Source: Amycolatopsis tucumanensis
GTDB taxonomy: Bacteria; Actinomycetota; Actinomycetes; Mycobacteriales; Pseudonocardiaceae
DNA length: 39,916 bases
Reading direction: 5' to 3'
Assembly: GCF_021654135.1 (NCBI RefSeq)
Contig: NZ_JAKGSD010000068.1
Location: 1-39,916 of the forward strand
Under the pieces are notes generated by a model. It was not told the DNA's origin. It worked only from the letters and a program-made list of their open reading frames with translations, and did no database searches. A program made the translations under genes and the position numbers. Shown here piece by piece: positions 22,734 to 30,214 of this stretch; positions within the stretch are counted from its first letter, which is position 1, and every line of letters starts with the position of its first letter.

Positions 22734-23168
22734 TCAGCCGGTCATGAGCTGGGTGTCCACCAGTTGCTTGACCGACCGGAGGCTGTCGGCGATCGCGGTG
22801 AGCGCCGTGGTGCACGCGCCGCCCGGCTCGGCGACGGCGTCGCAGTGGCCGCCGCGGTAGTCGCCGATGGCCTTTTCCAGGCCGTTCGCCGCCGCGACCA
22901 CGTCCGGGTGCTTGGGGCCGGCCTGCTCGCGCACCAGGCCCGGGGTGCTGCCCAGCTCGGTGACGTACTTGCCGCAGCCGCGCGGGGTCTGGCCGGCCGG
23001 GTCGCGGAAGCAGGTGTCCGCGGTGAGGGCGTTGAGCTTGACCGACAGGGCGTACGGCGTTTCCGCCTGGCCCCCGCCGCCCTTCGGGGTCGGGCCCGCC
23101 TCGTTCGAACAGCCGGCCAGCACGAGTGCCAGCGCACCGAGCGTGATCAGGGCCTTCCACGTGCGCAT
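22734..23168 (-). CDS. Small secreted lipoprotein
   Basis: A 144-residue predicted lipoprotein of unknown function. Residues 1-20 form a Sec signal peptide ending in the lipobox LAGC, with C20 as the lipidated residue. After a Gly-rich linker (PTPKGGGGQ) the mature part has four further cysteines (DTCFRD, RGCGKY, GHCDAV, GACTTAL). These could form two disulfides outside the membrane. The rest is mostly helical. The ATG is fixed by the signal peptide and by TACGGT 6 nt upstream. It separates dapD from dapE and is divergent from dapE. I recognise no domain. Confidence 0.82.
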   Translation of the reverse strand: MRTWKALITLGALALVLAGCSNEAGPTPKGGGGQAETPYALSVKLNALTADTCFRDPAGQTPRGCGKYVTELGSTPGLVREQAGPKHPDVVAAANGLEKAIGDYRGGHCDAVAEPGGACTTALTAIADSLRSVKQLVDTQLMTG

Positions 23169-23174
23169 CCGCCC

Positions 23175-23180
23175 ACCGTA
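23175..23180 (-). promoter_or_regulatory. -10 element of leaderless lipoprotein gene
   Basis: TACGGT on the minus strand ends 6 nt before the ATG at 23168. It lies in the 34-bp gap shared with the divergent dapE, whose own -10-like box (23191-23196) is 10 bp away. Confidence 0.45.
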
Positions 23181-23190
23181 CGACACCCCC

Positions 23191-23196
23191 TAGAGT
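23191..23196 (+). promoter_or_regulatory. -10 element of leaderless dapE
   Basis: TAGAGT fits TANNNT and ends 6 nt before the dapE ATG at 23203. No ribosome-binding sequence is present, so initiation is probably leaderless. Confidence 0.5.
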
Positions 23197-23202
23197 CGGG
23201 AC

Positions 23203-24279
23203 ATGACGACTCTCGACCTGCACGCCGACCCCGTCGACCTGACCGCCGCGCTGGTGGACGTCCAGAGCGTGTCCGGGCAGGAGGCGGCGCTGGCCGACGC
23301 GGTGCAGGCCGCGTTGCTCGCGCAGGCCGGGCACCTGGAGGTGGTGCGCAACGGCGACGCCGTGCTGGCCAGGACGAACCTCGGCAGGCCCGCCCGCGTG
23401 GTGCTGGCCGGGCACCTGGACACGGTGCCGGTCAACGAGAACCTGCCGGTGCGCCGCGAGGGCTCCGGCGACGACGAGGTGCTGCACGGGCTCGGCACGG
23501 TCGACATGAAGGGCGGCGACGCGGTGTTCCTGCACCTGGCCGCCACCGTCACCGAACCGCGCCACGACGTGACGTTCGTCTTCTACGACAACGAGGAGGT
23601 CGAGGCCGTGCGCAACGGTCTCGGCCGGATCGAGCGGGAGATGCCGGAGTGGCTGGCCGGTGACCTGGCGATCGTCGGGGAGCCGTCGAACGCGGTCATC
23701 GAGGCAGGCTGCCAGGGCACGATGCGGGTCGAGCTGCGCCAGACCGGCAAGCGCGCGCACACCGCGCGGGCCTGGATGGGCGTCAACGCGATCCACGCGC
23801 TCGGCGAGCCGCTGCGGCGGCTGGAGGCCTACGAGGCGCGGGTGGTCGACATCGACGGCCTGACCTACCGCGAGGGTCTGCAGGCCGTGCGGATCTCCGG
23901 CGGCATCGCCGGCAACGTCGTGCCGGACGAGGCCGTGCTCGCCGTGAACTTCCGGTTCGCCCCGGACCGCAGCCCGGAACAGGCCGAAAAGCACCTGCGC
24001 GAGGTGTTCGACGGCTACGAACTGTCCGTTGTGGACCTCTCGCCGGGCGCGCTGCCCGGGCTGACCGCCCCGGCGACGGCCGAGCTGGTCCAGGCCGCCG
24101 GCGGCGCGGTGGCGGCGAAGCTGGGGTGGACGGACGTCGCCCGGTTCGCCGCGCTCGGCATGGCCGCGGTGAACTTCGGTCCCGGGAACCCGACCCTCGC
24201 GCACACCCGCGAGGAGCACGTCGCGGCGCGGGAGATCCGGCAGGTCACGCGCGTGCTGCGGGACTTCCTGGGCCAGTAA
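23203..24279 (+). CDS. dapE: Succinyl-diaminopimelate desuccinylase DapE
   Basis: A 358-residue M20-family zinc hydrolase that removes succinate from N-succinyl-LL-DAP, giving LL-DAP for lysine and peptidoglycan. Metal and catalytic residues are visible. H71 and D73 lie in AGHLDTVP. The bridging D101 lies in GTVDMKGGD. The base and ligand are E131-E132 in YDNEEVE. E160 is in GEPS. A C-terminal histidine lies in NPTLAHTREEHV. The dimerisation lid carries QGTMRVELRQTGKRAHTARAWMG. The ATG matches a TAGAGT box 6 nt upstream. The LOG-family gene starts 10 bp after its stop. Confidence 0.95.
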   Translation: MTTLDLHADPVDLTAALVDVQSVSGQEAALADAVQAALLAQAGHLEVVRNGDAVLARTNLGRPARVVLAGHLDTVPVNENLPVRREGSGDDEVLHGLGTVDMKGGDAVFLHLAATVTEPRHDVTFVFYDNEEVEAVRNGLGRIEREMPEWLAGDLAIVGEPSNAVIEAGCQGTMRVELRQTGKRAHTARAWMGVNAIHALGEPLRRLEAYEARVVDIDGLTYREGLQAVRISGGIAGNVVPDEAVLAVNFRFAPDRSPEQAEKHLREVFDGYELSVVDLSPGALPGLTAPATAELVQAAGGAVAAKLGWTDVARFAALGMAAVNFGPGNPTLAHTREEHVAAREIRQVTRVLRDFLGQ

Positions 24280-24289
24280 GCTCGGCGGC

Positions 24290-25075
24290 GTGACAGGGCC
24301 AGAAGTGGACGGAACGTCCGAGTATCCCGAGCACCCGCGGGAGAAGCAGCGGGGGCCGGTCGTGCTGCGCCGCGAGCGCCGCATCGAGCCGACCACCACC
24401 GACCAGCGCCTGCTCGACTCGCGCGGGCCCAGCGACTGGGTGCACACCGACCCGTGGCGGGTCATGCGCATCCAGGCCGAGTTCGTCGAGGGCTTCGGCG
24501 CGCTGGCCGAGGTGCCGCGCGCGGTCACCGTGTTCGGTTCGGCCCGCACGCCGCGCGACCACCCCGAGTACGAGCTGGGCCGCAAGATCGGCGCGGGCCT
24601 GGCGAACGCCGGGTTCGCGGTCATCACCGGTGGCGGGCCGGGCGCGATGGAGGCGGTCAACCGCGGCGCGTCCGAGGCGGGCGGGCTGTCCATCGGGCTG
24701 GGCATCGAGCTGCCGTTCGAGCAGGGCCTGAACCCGTGGGTCGATCTCGGGGTGAACTTCCGGTATTTCTTCACCCGCAAGACGATGTTCATCAAGTACG
24801 CGCAGGCGTTCATCTGCCTGCCCGGTGGGTTCGGCACACTGGACGAGCTGTTCGAGGCGCTCACCCTGGTCCAGACCAAGAAGGTGACGAAGTTCCCGGT
24901 GGTCCTGTTCGGACGGTCCTACTGGGGCGGGCTCTACGACTGGGTCCGGGACTCGGTGCACGCCCAGGGCAAGATCAGTGACAAGGACCTGGCGCTGCTG
25001 CACCTCACCGACGACGTCGACGAGGCGGTGGCGATGGTCGAGGAGGCCTACAAGGCCTGGGAGGACACCCACTAA
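24290..25075 (+). CDS. LOG-family (TIGR00730) Rossmann-fold protein, long form
   Basis: A 261-residue protein of the lysine-decarboxylase-like/LOG superfamily. The Rossmann core is AVTVFGSARTPRDHPEYELGRKIGAGL, GFAVITGGGPGAMEAVNRGASEAGG and the active-site motif CLPGGFGTLDELFEAL. Such proteins cleave nucleoside 5'-monophosphates to a free base and ribose 5-phosphate. An N-terminal extension of about 75 residues (basic, REKQRGPVVLRRERR) distinguishes it from the next gene. The GTG lies 10 nt after the dapE stop. The dapE TAA itself forms part of a TAAGCT box 7 nt before this GTG. It directly abuts the second LOG gene with no spacer. Activity on cytokinin nucleotides is family knowledge, not shown here. 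Confidence 0.88.
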   Translation: MTGPEVDGTSEYPEHPREKQRGPVVLRRERRIEPTTTDQRLLDSRGPSDWVHTDPWRVMRIQAEFVEGFGALAEVPRAVTVFGSARTPRDHPEYELGRKIGAGLANAGFAVITGGGPGAMEAVNRGASEAGGLSIGLGIELPFEQGLNPWVDLGVNFRYFFTRKTMFIKYAQAFICLPGGFGTLDELFEALTLVQTKKVTKFPVVLFGRSYWGGLYDWVRDSVHAQGKISDKDLALLHLTDDVDEAVAMVEEAYKAWEDTH

Positions 25076-25642
25076 GTGAAGCGAATCTGTGTGTTCTGCG
25101 GTTCTTCCGGCGGCGGCGACCCGGTGTACGTGGACGCCGCCACGGCGCTCGGCAAGCTGCTCGCCGAACGCGGCATCGGCCTGGTCTACGGCGGCGCGAG
25201 CGTCGGCCTGATGGGCGCGGTGGCCGACGGCGCGCTCGCGGCGGGCGGTGAGGTGATCGGCGTGATCCCGGAGCACCTCAAGCGGGTGGAGATCGCCCAC
25301 GCGGGCCTGTCGGAGCTCGTGGTGACCGCCGACATGCACGAACGCAAGGCGAAGATGGCCGAGTACGCCGACGCGTTCCTGGCCCTGCCCGGCGGCGCCG
25401 GGACGCTGGAGGAGCTGGCCGAGGTCTGGACCTGGGCGCAGCTGGGTCTGCACGAAAAGCCGATCGGCCTGGTCGACGTGCGCGGGTACTACCGCCCGTT
25501 CCAGGAGTTCATCGACCACATGGTCACCGAGAAGTTCCTCCGCCCGGAACACCGGGACCTGGTCTTCGTCGACGAGGACCCCGCCGCGCTGCTGGACGCT
25601 TTCGCGAAGTACGAGGCCCCCGACATCGCCAAGTGGCAGTGA
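25076..25642 (+). CDS. LOG-type nucleoside 5'-monophosphate phosphoribohydrolase
   Basis: A 188-residue short LOG protein equivalent to M. tuberculosis Rv1205, which releases cytokinin-type bases from their ribotides. Signatures: ICVFCGSSGGGDPVYV at the N-terminus, LVYGGASVGLMGAVADGAL for phosphate binding, and ALPGGAGTLEELAEVWTWAQLGLHEKPIGL with the catalytic PGGxGTxxE motif. The conserved arginine lies in DMHERKAKM. The GTG immediately follows the TAA of the longer paralogue, so the two are co-transcribed and may be partly redundant. A long hairpin closes the operon 3 nt after the stop. Confidence 0.93.
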   Translation: MKRICVFCGSSGGGDPVYVDAATALGKLLAERGIGLVYGGASVGLMGAVADGALAAGGEVIGVIPEHLKRVEIAHAGLSELVVTADMHERKAKMAEYADAFLALPGGAGTLEELAEVWTWAQLGLHEKPIGLVDVRGYYRPFQEFIDHMVTEKFLRPEHRDLVFVDEDPAALLDAFAKYEAPDIAKWQ

Positions 25643-25644
25643 CG

Positions 25645-25684
25645 CACCCCGGGCGCACATAGTCGAGAATGTGCGACCGGGGTG
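25645..25684. terminator. Bidirectional hairpin between convergent LOG and plsC genes
   Basis: A 16-position stem carries a single mismatch. CACCCCGG (25645-25652) pairs with CCGGGGTG (25677-25684), and CGCACAT (25654-25660) with ATGTGCG (25669-25675). The loop is 8 nt and no T run follows. It fills the 49-bp gap and can act on both strands, the L-shaped type common in actinobacteria. Confidence 0.7.
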
Positions 25685-25691
25685 GGGGTCG

Positions 25692-26363
25692 CTAGGCGGC
25701 CTCCCCGGGCCGCTTGTGGTACTTGTCCACGTACTCCTGCCCCGACAACTCGGCGATCGCGTACATCACCTCGTCGGTCACGGCCCGCCGGATCGCCGGC
25801 GACGCGTCCAGCCCGTCGTAGCGCGAGAAGTCCAAGGGCTCCCCGAACTCGACGGTGACCTTCGCGAACCGCGGGAACAGCTTGCCGTTGGGCAGCAGCT
25901 TCTCCGTCCCGGTCATGGCCACCGGCACGACCTTCGCCCCGGTCGCCAGCGCCAGCGAGCCGACTCCGGTGTGCCCGCGGTGCAGGCGGCCGTCGAGCGA
26001 GCGCGTGCCCTCCGGGTAGATGCCGAACACGCCGCCCTCGTCGAGGACCTTGCGGCCGGACTCCAGCGCCGCCAGCCCGGCCTTCGCGTTGCCGCGCTCC
26101 ACCGGCACGAACCCCACCGCGTCCAGGAACGCGGCCATCAGCCGGCCCTTCAGGCCCTTGCCGGTGAAGTACTCCGCCTTGCCGAGGAACCGCACCCGCC
26201 GCGGGCTGACCAGCGCCAGCAGCGTCGTGTCCACCGCCGCGCGGTGGTTGGGCGCGAGGATCACCGGGCCGTACGCGGGAACCCTGTCGACGCCGCGCAC
26301 CTCCGGCCGGTAGATCAGCTTGACCACCGGTACGGCCAGGAGACGGATCAGCTGGTAAAGCAC
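25692..26363 (-). CDS. plsC: 1-acylglycerol-3-phosphate O-acyltransferase (PlsC-like)
   Basis: A 223-residue membrane-associated acyltransferase that should acylate lysophosphatidic acid. The catalytic motif I is N39-H40-x4-D45 (PNHRAAVDTTLL). Motif II is GFVPVERGNAKAG. Motif III, E118-G-T-R121 in GIYPEGTRSLDGRLHRGHTG, binds the glycerol phosphate. The hydrophobic N-terminus LIRLLAVPVVKLI likely touches the membrane. The GTG start is supported by GGAGGA 5 nt upstream. It diverges from gpgS with a 48-bp gap. In M. tuberculosis this position holds fadD6-folP2, as I recall, so the neighbourhood differs here. Confidence 0.9.
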   Translation of the reverse strand: MLYQLIRLLAVPVVKLIYRPEVRGVDRVPAYGPVILAPNHRAAVDTTLLALVSPRRVRFLGKAEYFTGKGLKGRLMAAFLDAVGFVPVERGNAKAGLAALESGRKVLDEGGVFGIYPEGTRSLDGRLHRGHTGVGSLALATGAKVVPVAMTGTEKLLPNGKLFPRFAKVTVEFGEPLDFSRYDGLDASPAIRRAVTDEVMYAIAELSGQEYVDKYHKRPGEAA

Positions 26364-26411
26364 GGGTTCCTCCAGTTCGTCGTCAATCCCAGCATGGCAC
26401 GATCGGCGGTC

Positions 26412-27356
26412 ATGGACACCGGCTGGTTCGCCCTGCGCACGTGGCAGGAGCCCGATTTCGACCCCGCTGACCTGGTACGGGCGAAAGCGGGCCGCACCGT
26501 GTCGGTGGTGCTGCCCGCGCTCGACGAGGAGAAGACGGTCGGCGAGGTGGTCGCGTCGGTGCGGCCGCTGGTCGGCACCCTCGTCGACGAGCTGGTGGTC
26601 GTCGACTCCGGTTCCACCGACGCGACGATCGAGGTCGCGGTGGAGGCGGGCGCGCGGGTGGTGCGCCGCGAGGACGTGCTGCCGGACCTGGAACCGCTGC
26701 CCGGCAAGGGCGAGGTGCTCTGGCGGTCACTGGCGGCGACCACCGGTGACCTCGTCGTGTTCCTCGACTCCGACCTCGTCGACCCCGATCCCGGGTTCGT
26801 GCCCGCGCTGCTCGGCCCGTTGCTGCTGGCCGAGGGCGTGCACCTGGTCAAGGGGTTCTACCGGCGGCCGCTGCGGGTCGAGTCCGCCGAGGCCGGTCAC
26901 GGCGGCGGGCGGGTGACCGAGCTGCTCGCGCGCCCGGTGCTGTCCGCGCTGCGGCCCGCGTTGTCGGCGGTGGTCCAGCCGCTCGGTGGGGAGTACGCGG
27001 CCACGCGCGAGTTCCTCGAGTCGGTGCCGTTCGCGGCCGGGTACGGGGTGGAGATCGGGTTGCTGCTCGACGCCGAGGCCCGCTACGGCATGGCCGGCCT
27101 CGCGCAGGTCAACCTGGGTGTCCGGAAGCACCGGAACCGGTCGCTGCTGCAGCTGGGCGTCATGGCGCGGCAGATCCTCGGCACGGCGCTGGCTCGCTGC
27201 GGGGTCGACGCGGGCGGCTCGGGGACGCTGACGCAGTTCGTGGCCGAGGCCGGGGCGTGGGTGCCGCGGGAGTCGGACGTCCTGGTCGCCGACCGGCCGC
27301 CGATGCGCGAGGTGCGCTCGGGGGACGAACCCCGCCCGGGTGTGTCACGATTCTGA
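26412..27356 (+). CDS. gpgS: Glucosyl-3-phosphoglycerate synthase GpgS
   Basis: A 314-residue GT81 glycosyltransferase matching M. tuberculosis GpgS (Rv1208). It transfers glucose from UDP-glucose to 3-phosphoglycerate, the first step towards methylglucose lipopolysaccharides. It has VVLPALDEEKTVGEVV (donor binding), VDSGSTDATIEVA, the metal-binding D119-S-D121 in VFLDSDLVDPDP, VKGFYRRPL, GGGRVTELLARPVLSALRP, PLGGEYAATREFL and GYGVEIGLLLD. The upstream in-frame extension is non-coding. ATG 26412 is chosen with a CACGAT box 8 nt before it; ATG 26394 is an alternative. The stop is followed after 1 nt by the next start, so it heads a four-gene operon. Confidence 0.93.
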   Translation: MDTGWFALRTWQEPDFDPADLVRAKAGRTVSVVLPALDEEKTVGEVVASVRPLVGTLVDELVVVDSGSTDATIEVAVEAGARVVRREDVLPDLEPLPGKGEVLWRSLAATTGDLVVFLDSDLVDPDPGFVPALLGPLLLAEGVHLVKGFYRRPLRVESAEAGHGGGRVTELLARPVLSALRPALSAVVQPLGGEYAATREFLESVPFAAGYGVEIGLLLDAEARYGMAGLAQVNLGVRKHRNRSLLQLGVMARQILGTALARCGVDAGGSGTLTQFVAEAGAWVPRESDVLVADRPPMREVRSGDEPRPGVSRF

Positions 27357-27357
27357 C

Positions 27358-27660
27358 GTGACGACCGCCCTGATCTACCTCGTGATCATGCTGCTCGTGG
27401 CGGCTGTGGTGTTCCTGCTGGCCGCAGTCGTGTTCGGCCGCGGCGAGGAGCTGGCCCCGCTGCCGCCGGGCAGTTCCCCGACGCGCCTGCCGGTGCGGGA
27501 CATCACCGGCGAGGACGTGCAGAAGGTGCGCTTCCAGCTCGTGCTGCGCGGGTACAAGATGTCCGAAGTGGACTGGGTGGTGCGGCGGCTGGGCGCCGAG
27601 ATCGACGAGCTCCGCGCCAGGGTGGCCGAGCTCGAGGCGGAACGGCAGACCTCGGGATGA
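27358..27660 (+). CDS. Small membrane protein with DivIVA-like coiled coil
   Basis: A 100-residue protein with one N-terminal transmembrane helix (ALIYLVIMLLVAAVVFLLAAVVFG, about residues 4-27). A short linker then leads to a DivIVA-type domain: VRDITGEDVQKVRFQLVLRGYKMSEVDWVVRRLGAEIDELRARVAELE. The charged C-terminal helix should form a coiled coil. M. tuberculosis Rv1209 occupies the same place after gpgS. The GTG lies 2 nt after the gpgS stop, and the end overlaps the next ATG. It is probably a membrane-anchored scaffold linked to envelope growth; the partner is unknown. Confidence 0.85.
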   Translation: MTTALIYLVIMLLVAAVVFLLAAVVFGRGEELAPLPPGSSPTRLPVRDITGEDVQKVRFQLVLRGYKMSEVDWVVRRLGAEIDELRARVAELEAERQTSG

Positions 27661-28112
27661 TCGACCTGGTCCTGTCCGTGGACGTGCACGCGAGCGCGGG
27701 CACGACGTGGCTCGCGCTGACCGACTGGGAGCGGCAGCACGAGTGGATGCTCGGCACGCACGTCGAGGTCGTCGAGGGCGACGGCCGCAGCGTCGGGTCG
27801 AAGCTGAGCGCGTTCACCGGGGTGCGCGGGGTCGGCGTCACCGACCCGATGGTGATCACCAGCTGGGAGCCGCCGGTGCGGTGCACGGTCCGGCACCTGG
27901 GCAGCGTCGTCAAGGGCACCGGCGCCTTCCACGTGCACGCGAAGGGCGCGCACTCCTCGACGTTCGTGTGGTCGGAGAGCCTGGTGCCGCCGCTCGGGCC
28001 CGCGGGGCAGCTGGGCTGGCCGGTGGTGAAGCCCGCGTTCGTGATCGGGCTGCGGTACTCGTTGAAACGGTTCGCGAAGTTCGCGGAGAGCTATTCGGTG
28101 GGGCAGGTATGA
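27657..28112 (+). CDS. SRPBCC (polyketide cyclase/START-like) family protein
   Basis: A 151-residue single-domain protein with the helix-grip SRPBCC fold. It begins MIDLVLSVDVHASAGTTWLALTDWERQHEWMLGT, the usual first strand and two short helices, and continues with a curved sheet (SAFTGVRGVGVTDPMVITSWEPPVRCTV). A long C-terminal helix closes the pocket (RYSLKRFAKFAESY). Such proteins bind hydrophobic ligands or catalyse cyclisation. Nothing indicates which here. The ATG overlaps the upstream stop (ATGA) and the stop overlaps the tag ATG, so it sits mid-operon. Confidence 0.88.
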   Translation: MIDLVLSVDVHASAGTTWLALTDWERQHEWMLGTHVEVVEGDGRSVGSKLSAFTGVRGVGVTDPMVITSWEPPVRCTVRHLGSVVKGTGAFHVHAKGAHSSTFVWSESLVPPLGPAGQLGWPVVKPAFVIGLRYSLKRFAKFAESYSVGQV

Positions 28113-28678
28113 CGGAGTCGATCGGCGCCGACGGGGTGTCGCGGTGCCCGTGGGGGAACTCGGCCCCGGACTACGCCGAGTACCACGACACGGAGTGGGG
28201 CGTGCCGCTGCGCGGGCAGGACGCCCTGTACGAGCGGCTGTGCCTGGAGGCGTTCCAGTCCGGGCTGTCGTGGATCACGATCCTGCGCAAGCGGGAGGGC
28301 TTCCGGAACGCGTTCGCCGGTTTCGTGCCGGAGAAGGTGGCCGAGTTCGGTGACGACGACGTCGAGCGCCTGATGGCGGACGCGTCGATCGTGCGGAACC
28401 GGGCGAAGATCCTGGCCGCGATCACGAACGCCCGCGCGATCACCATGCTGGACCAGCCGCTGGACGACCTGCTGTGGTCGTTCGCGCCGACGGGGGAGCG
28501 GCCCCGCCCGCGCACGATGGCGGACGTCCCGGCCATCACGCCCGAGTCGACGGCCATGGCGAAGGCGCTGAAGAAGCGCGGGTTCGCCTTCGTCGGCCCG
28601 ACGACGTGCTACGCGCTGATGCAGGCCACCGGCATGGTCGACGACCACCTGGTGACCTGCTTCCGCGCAAATTCATAG
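28109..28678 (+). CDS. tag: DNA-3-methyladenine glycosylase I
   Basis: A 189-residue Tag-family base-excision enzyme that removes 3-methyladenine. The zinc-binding pattern is complete: C13 and H26 near the N-terminus (RCPWGN, EYHDTEWG), H180 and C184 near the C-terminus (DDHLVTCF), with the same 13- and 4-residue spacings as the E. coli enzyme. Family signatures LYERLCLEAFQSGLSWITILRKREGFRNAF and RNRAKILAAITNARA are present. It overlaps the SRPBCC gene by 4 bp. M. tuberculosis tagA (Rv1210) follows Rv1209 likewise. It is the second alkylation-repair glycosylase in the window, unrelated in fold to the one at 10088. Confidence 0.95.
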   Translation: MTESIGADGVSRCPWGNSAPDYAEYHDTEWGVPLRGQDALYERLCLEAFQSGLSWITILRKREGFRNAFAGFVPEKVAEFGDDDVERLMADASIVRNRAKILAAITNARAITMLDQPLDDLLWSFAPTGERPRPRTMADVPAITPESTAMAKALKKRGFAFVGPTTCYALMQATGMVDDHLVTCFRANS

Positions 28679-28716
28679 TTGGGCACCCTGCGCGGCGGTG
28701 CGGGTGGCGGAACCTC

Positions 28717-28945
28717 AGGATCCCGCCCGCCACCCGACCACCGCCCCTCATCGAGGCGCTTCGCGCCGCCGTGCTTCCGGGCTGTGGGATCGCGTCATCG
28801 TGAATCCCCGCCCGCCGGCCCGACCACCACCCCTGGTGGACGCGCTCCGCGCGCAGTGCCGACCACCACGTCGGCGCTGTCCTCGCGAGGGGCCCTCCCG
28901 CCAGCCCGCCACCACCCTCAACGGACGCGCTTCGCGCGGCTGAGC
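28717..28945. repeat. 86-bp degenerate tandem repeat, three copies
   Basis: Three copies of a module of about 39 bp begin at 28734, 28820 and 28906, exactly 86 bp apart. Each reads CCG-CCACC-CCCT or similar, followed by GACGCGCT-CGCGC. The latter folds as a short GCGC/GCGC hairpin with a 3-nt TTC or TCC loop. The CCCGCCCGCC-type sequence before each copy is also conserved. The 332-bp gap 28679-29010 holds nothing else; the period is not a multiple of three, so it is not coding. Confidence 0.75.
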
Positions 28946-29010
28946 CGACTCCGAACCCGCGGCGGCGCCAGCTGCGTGTGTGGTGACAGCGGCTCCGCCG
29001 CGGAATGGCC

Positions 29011-29805
29011 CTACTTGCCCTGGAAGTCCGGCTTGCGCTTGGCGACGAACGCCTCCACCGCCTCGCGGTGGTCGGCCGTCGAGCCGAGCACGGTCTGCGC
29101 CGCGTCCTCGGCGGCCAGCGCGTCCTCCAGCGAGCCCTCCGCGGCCACGGTCAGCACCTGCTTGATCTTCGCGTAGCTGACCGTCGGTCCAGCGGCGAGC
29201 TTCGCGGCGAGCGCCTGCGCCCGGCCGGCCAGCTCCTCGTCCGGTACGACCTCGGTGACCAGGCCCAGCGACAGCGCCTCCTCGGCGCCGACCGTGCGCG
29301 CGAGCAGCATCAGTTCGGCCGCCCGGCCGTAGCCGACCAGCCGCTGCAGCGTCCACGACGCGCCCGAGTCCGGGCCGAGCCCGACGTTGGCGAACGCCAT
29401 CAGGAAGTTCGCCGACGACGCGGCGATGCGCAGGTCCGCGGCGTAGGCGAAAGCCGCTCCCGCGCCCGCGGCGGGCCCGTTCACCGCGGCGATCACCGGC
29501 TTCGGCATCTCCACGATGGCCCGGACGATCGGGTTGTAGTGGTCCTGCACGGTCCGCAGCGGCGCCGGGTCGCCTGCCTGCAGCAGCCCGACGTGCTCCT
29601 TGAGGTCCTGGCCCGCGCAGAACGCCTTGCCCGCGCCGGTCAGCACGACCGCGCGCACCGCGGGGTCCGCCGAAGCCTCGCGCAACGCGGCCAGCAGGCG
29701 CTCCTTCAGCTCGACGGTGAGCGAGTTGTAGGCCTTGGGGCGGTTCAACGTCACGGTGCGCACGCCGTCGGCGTCGGCGGTGAGCAGCACGTCCTCGGTG
29801 GTCAC
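29011..29805 (-). CDS. Enoyl-CoA hydratase/isomerase family protein
   Basis: A 264-residue crotonase-fold enzyme acting on acyl-CoA. It has VTLNRPKAYNSLTVELKERLLAAL at the N-terminus. The oxyanion-hole and CoA segment is VVLTGAGKAFCAGQDLKEHVGLL, followed by AAVNGPAAGAGAAFAYAADLRIAASSANF. The next loop reads GLGPDSGASWTLQRLVG, with aspartate near the usual catalytic glutamate, as in PaaG/PaaF-like isomerases. A 2,3-dehydroadipyl-CoA or other unsaturated acyl-CoA substrate is therefore possible. The GTG is fixed by AGGAGG 7 nt upstream; the longer frame overlaps the DUF3117 promoter region. No pathway partner is adjacent. Confidence 0.9.
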   Translation of the reverse strand: MTTEDVLLTADADGVRTVTLNRPKAYNSLTVELKERLLAALREASADPAVRAVVLTGAGKAFCAGQDLKEHVGLLQAGDPAPLRTVQDHYNPIVRAIVEMPKPVIAAVNGPAAGAGAAFAYAADLRIAASSANFLMAFANVGLGPDSGASWTLQRLVGYGRAAELMLLARTVGAEEALSLGLVTEVVPDEELAGRAQALAAKLAAGPTVSYAKIKQVLTVAAEGSLEDALAAEDAAQTVLGSTADHREAVEAFVAKRKPDFQGK

Positions 29806-29973
29806 CGGAGGGCCTCCTGAAATCTCGGGTGAGGGGCGATACCAGCACCTAAGCAAACACGAAAAGATCGGTCCGCGTTCGCGCGCCCATCCTGATGAGG
29901 GAGAATGGGGCCTGACCCGGTTGGCTTGAAGAGCGCGACCCGGGCGCGCCGGTTGATACGGAGGGAGCACGCT

Positions 29974-30141
29974 ATGGCGGCCATGAAGCCCCGGACCGGA
30001 GATGGTCCCCTCGAGGTGACTAAGGAGGGGCGGGGCCTCGTGATGCGCGTTCCGCTCGAGGGCGGTGGGCGACTTGTCGTCGAGCTGTCGGCCGAAGAGG
30101 CCAAGGACCTGGGGGTTGCCCTGCAGGAGGCCACCAGCTGA
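29974..30141 (+). CDS. DUF3117-family small protein
   Basis: A 55-residue protein with the strikingly conserved actinobacterial DUF3117 sequence: MAAMKPRTGDGPLEVTKEGR, then GLVMRVPLEGGGRLVVELSAEEA. The ATG follows GGAGGGAG at the proper distance. M. tuberculosis Rv1211 is the counterpart and also follows tag. Its function is unknown. The leader is about 60 nt if GAGAAT (29901-29906) is the -10 box. It contains GCGCGACCCGGGCGCGCC, which could fold. It stands alone, 73 bp before pepA. Confidence 0.9.
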   Translation: MAAMKPRTGDGPLEVTKEGRGLVMRVPLEGGGRLVVELSAEEAKDLGVALQEATS

Positions 30142-30214
30142 CCCGCTCCCGTTCCGTCGTCAACGGCTGACGTCACGCGCGGCCGCAGTCCCTTGAGTTC
30201 CAGGAGGTCGCCAG

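Noticed and set aside
29821..29973. Clear promoter pair for the enoyl-CoA hydratase and DUF3117 genes
   Set aside because: GAGAAT at 29901 and a few TTG-like boxes are present, but no pair has acceptable spacing on both sides, so none was annotated.
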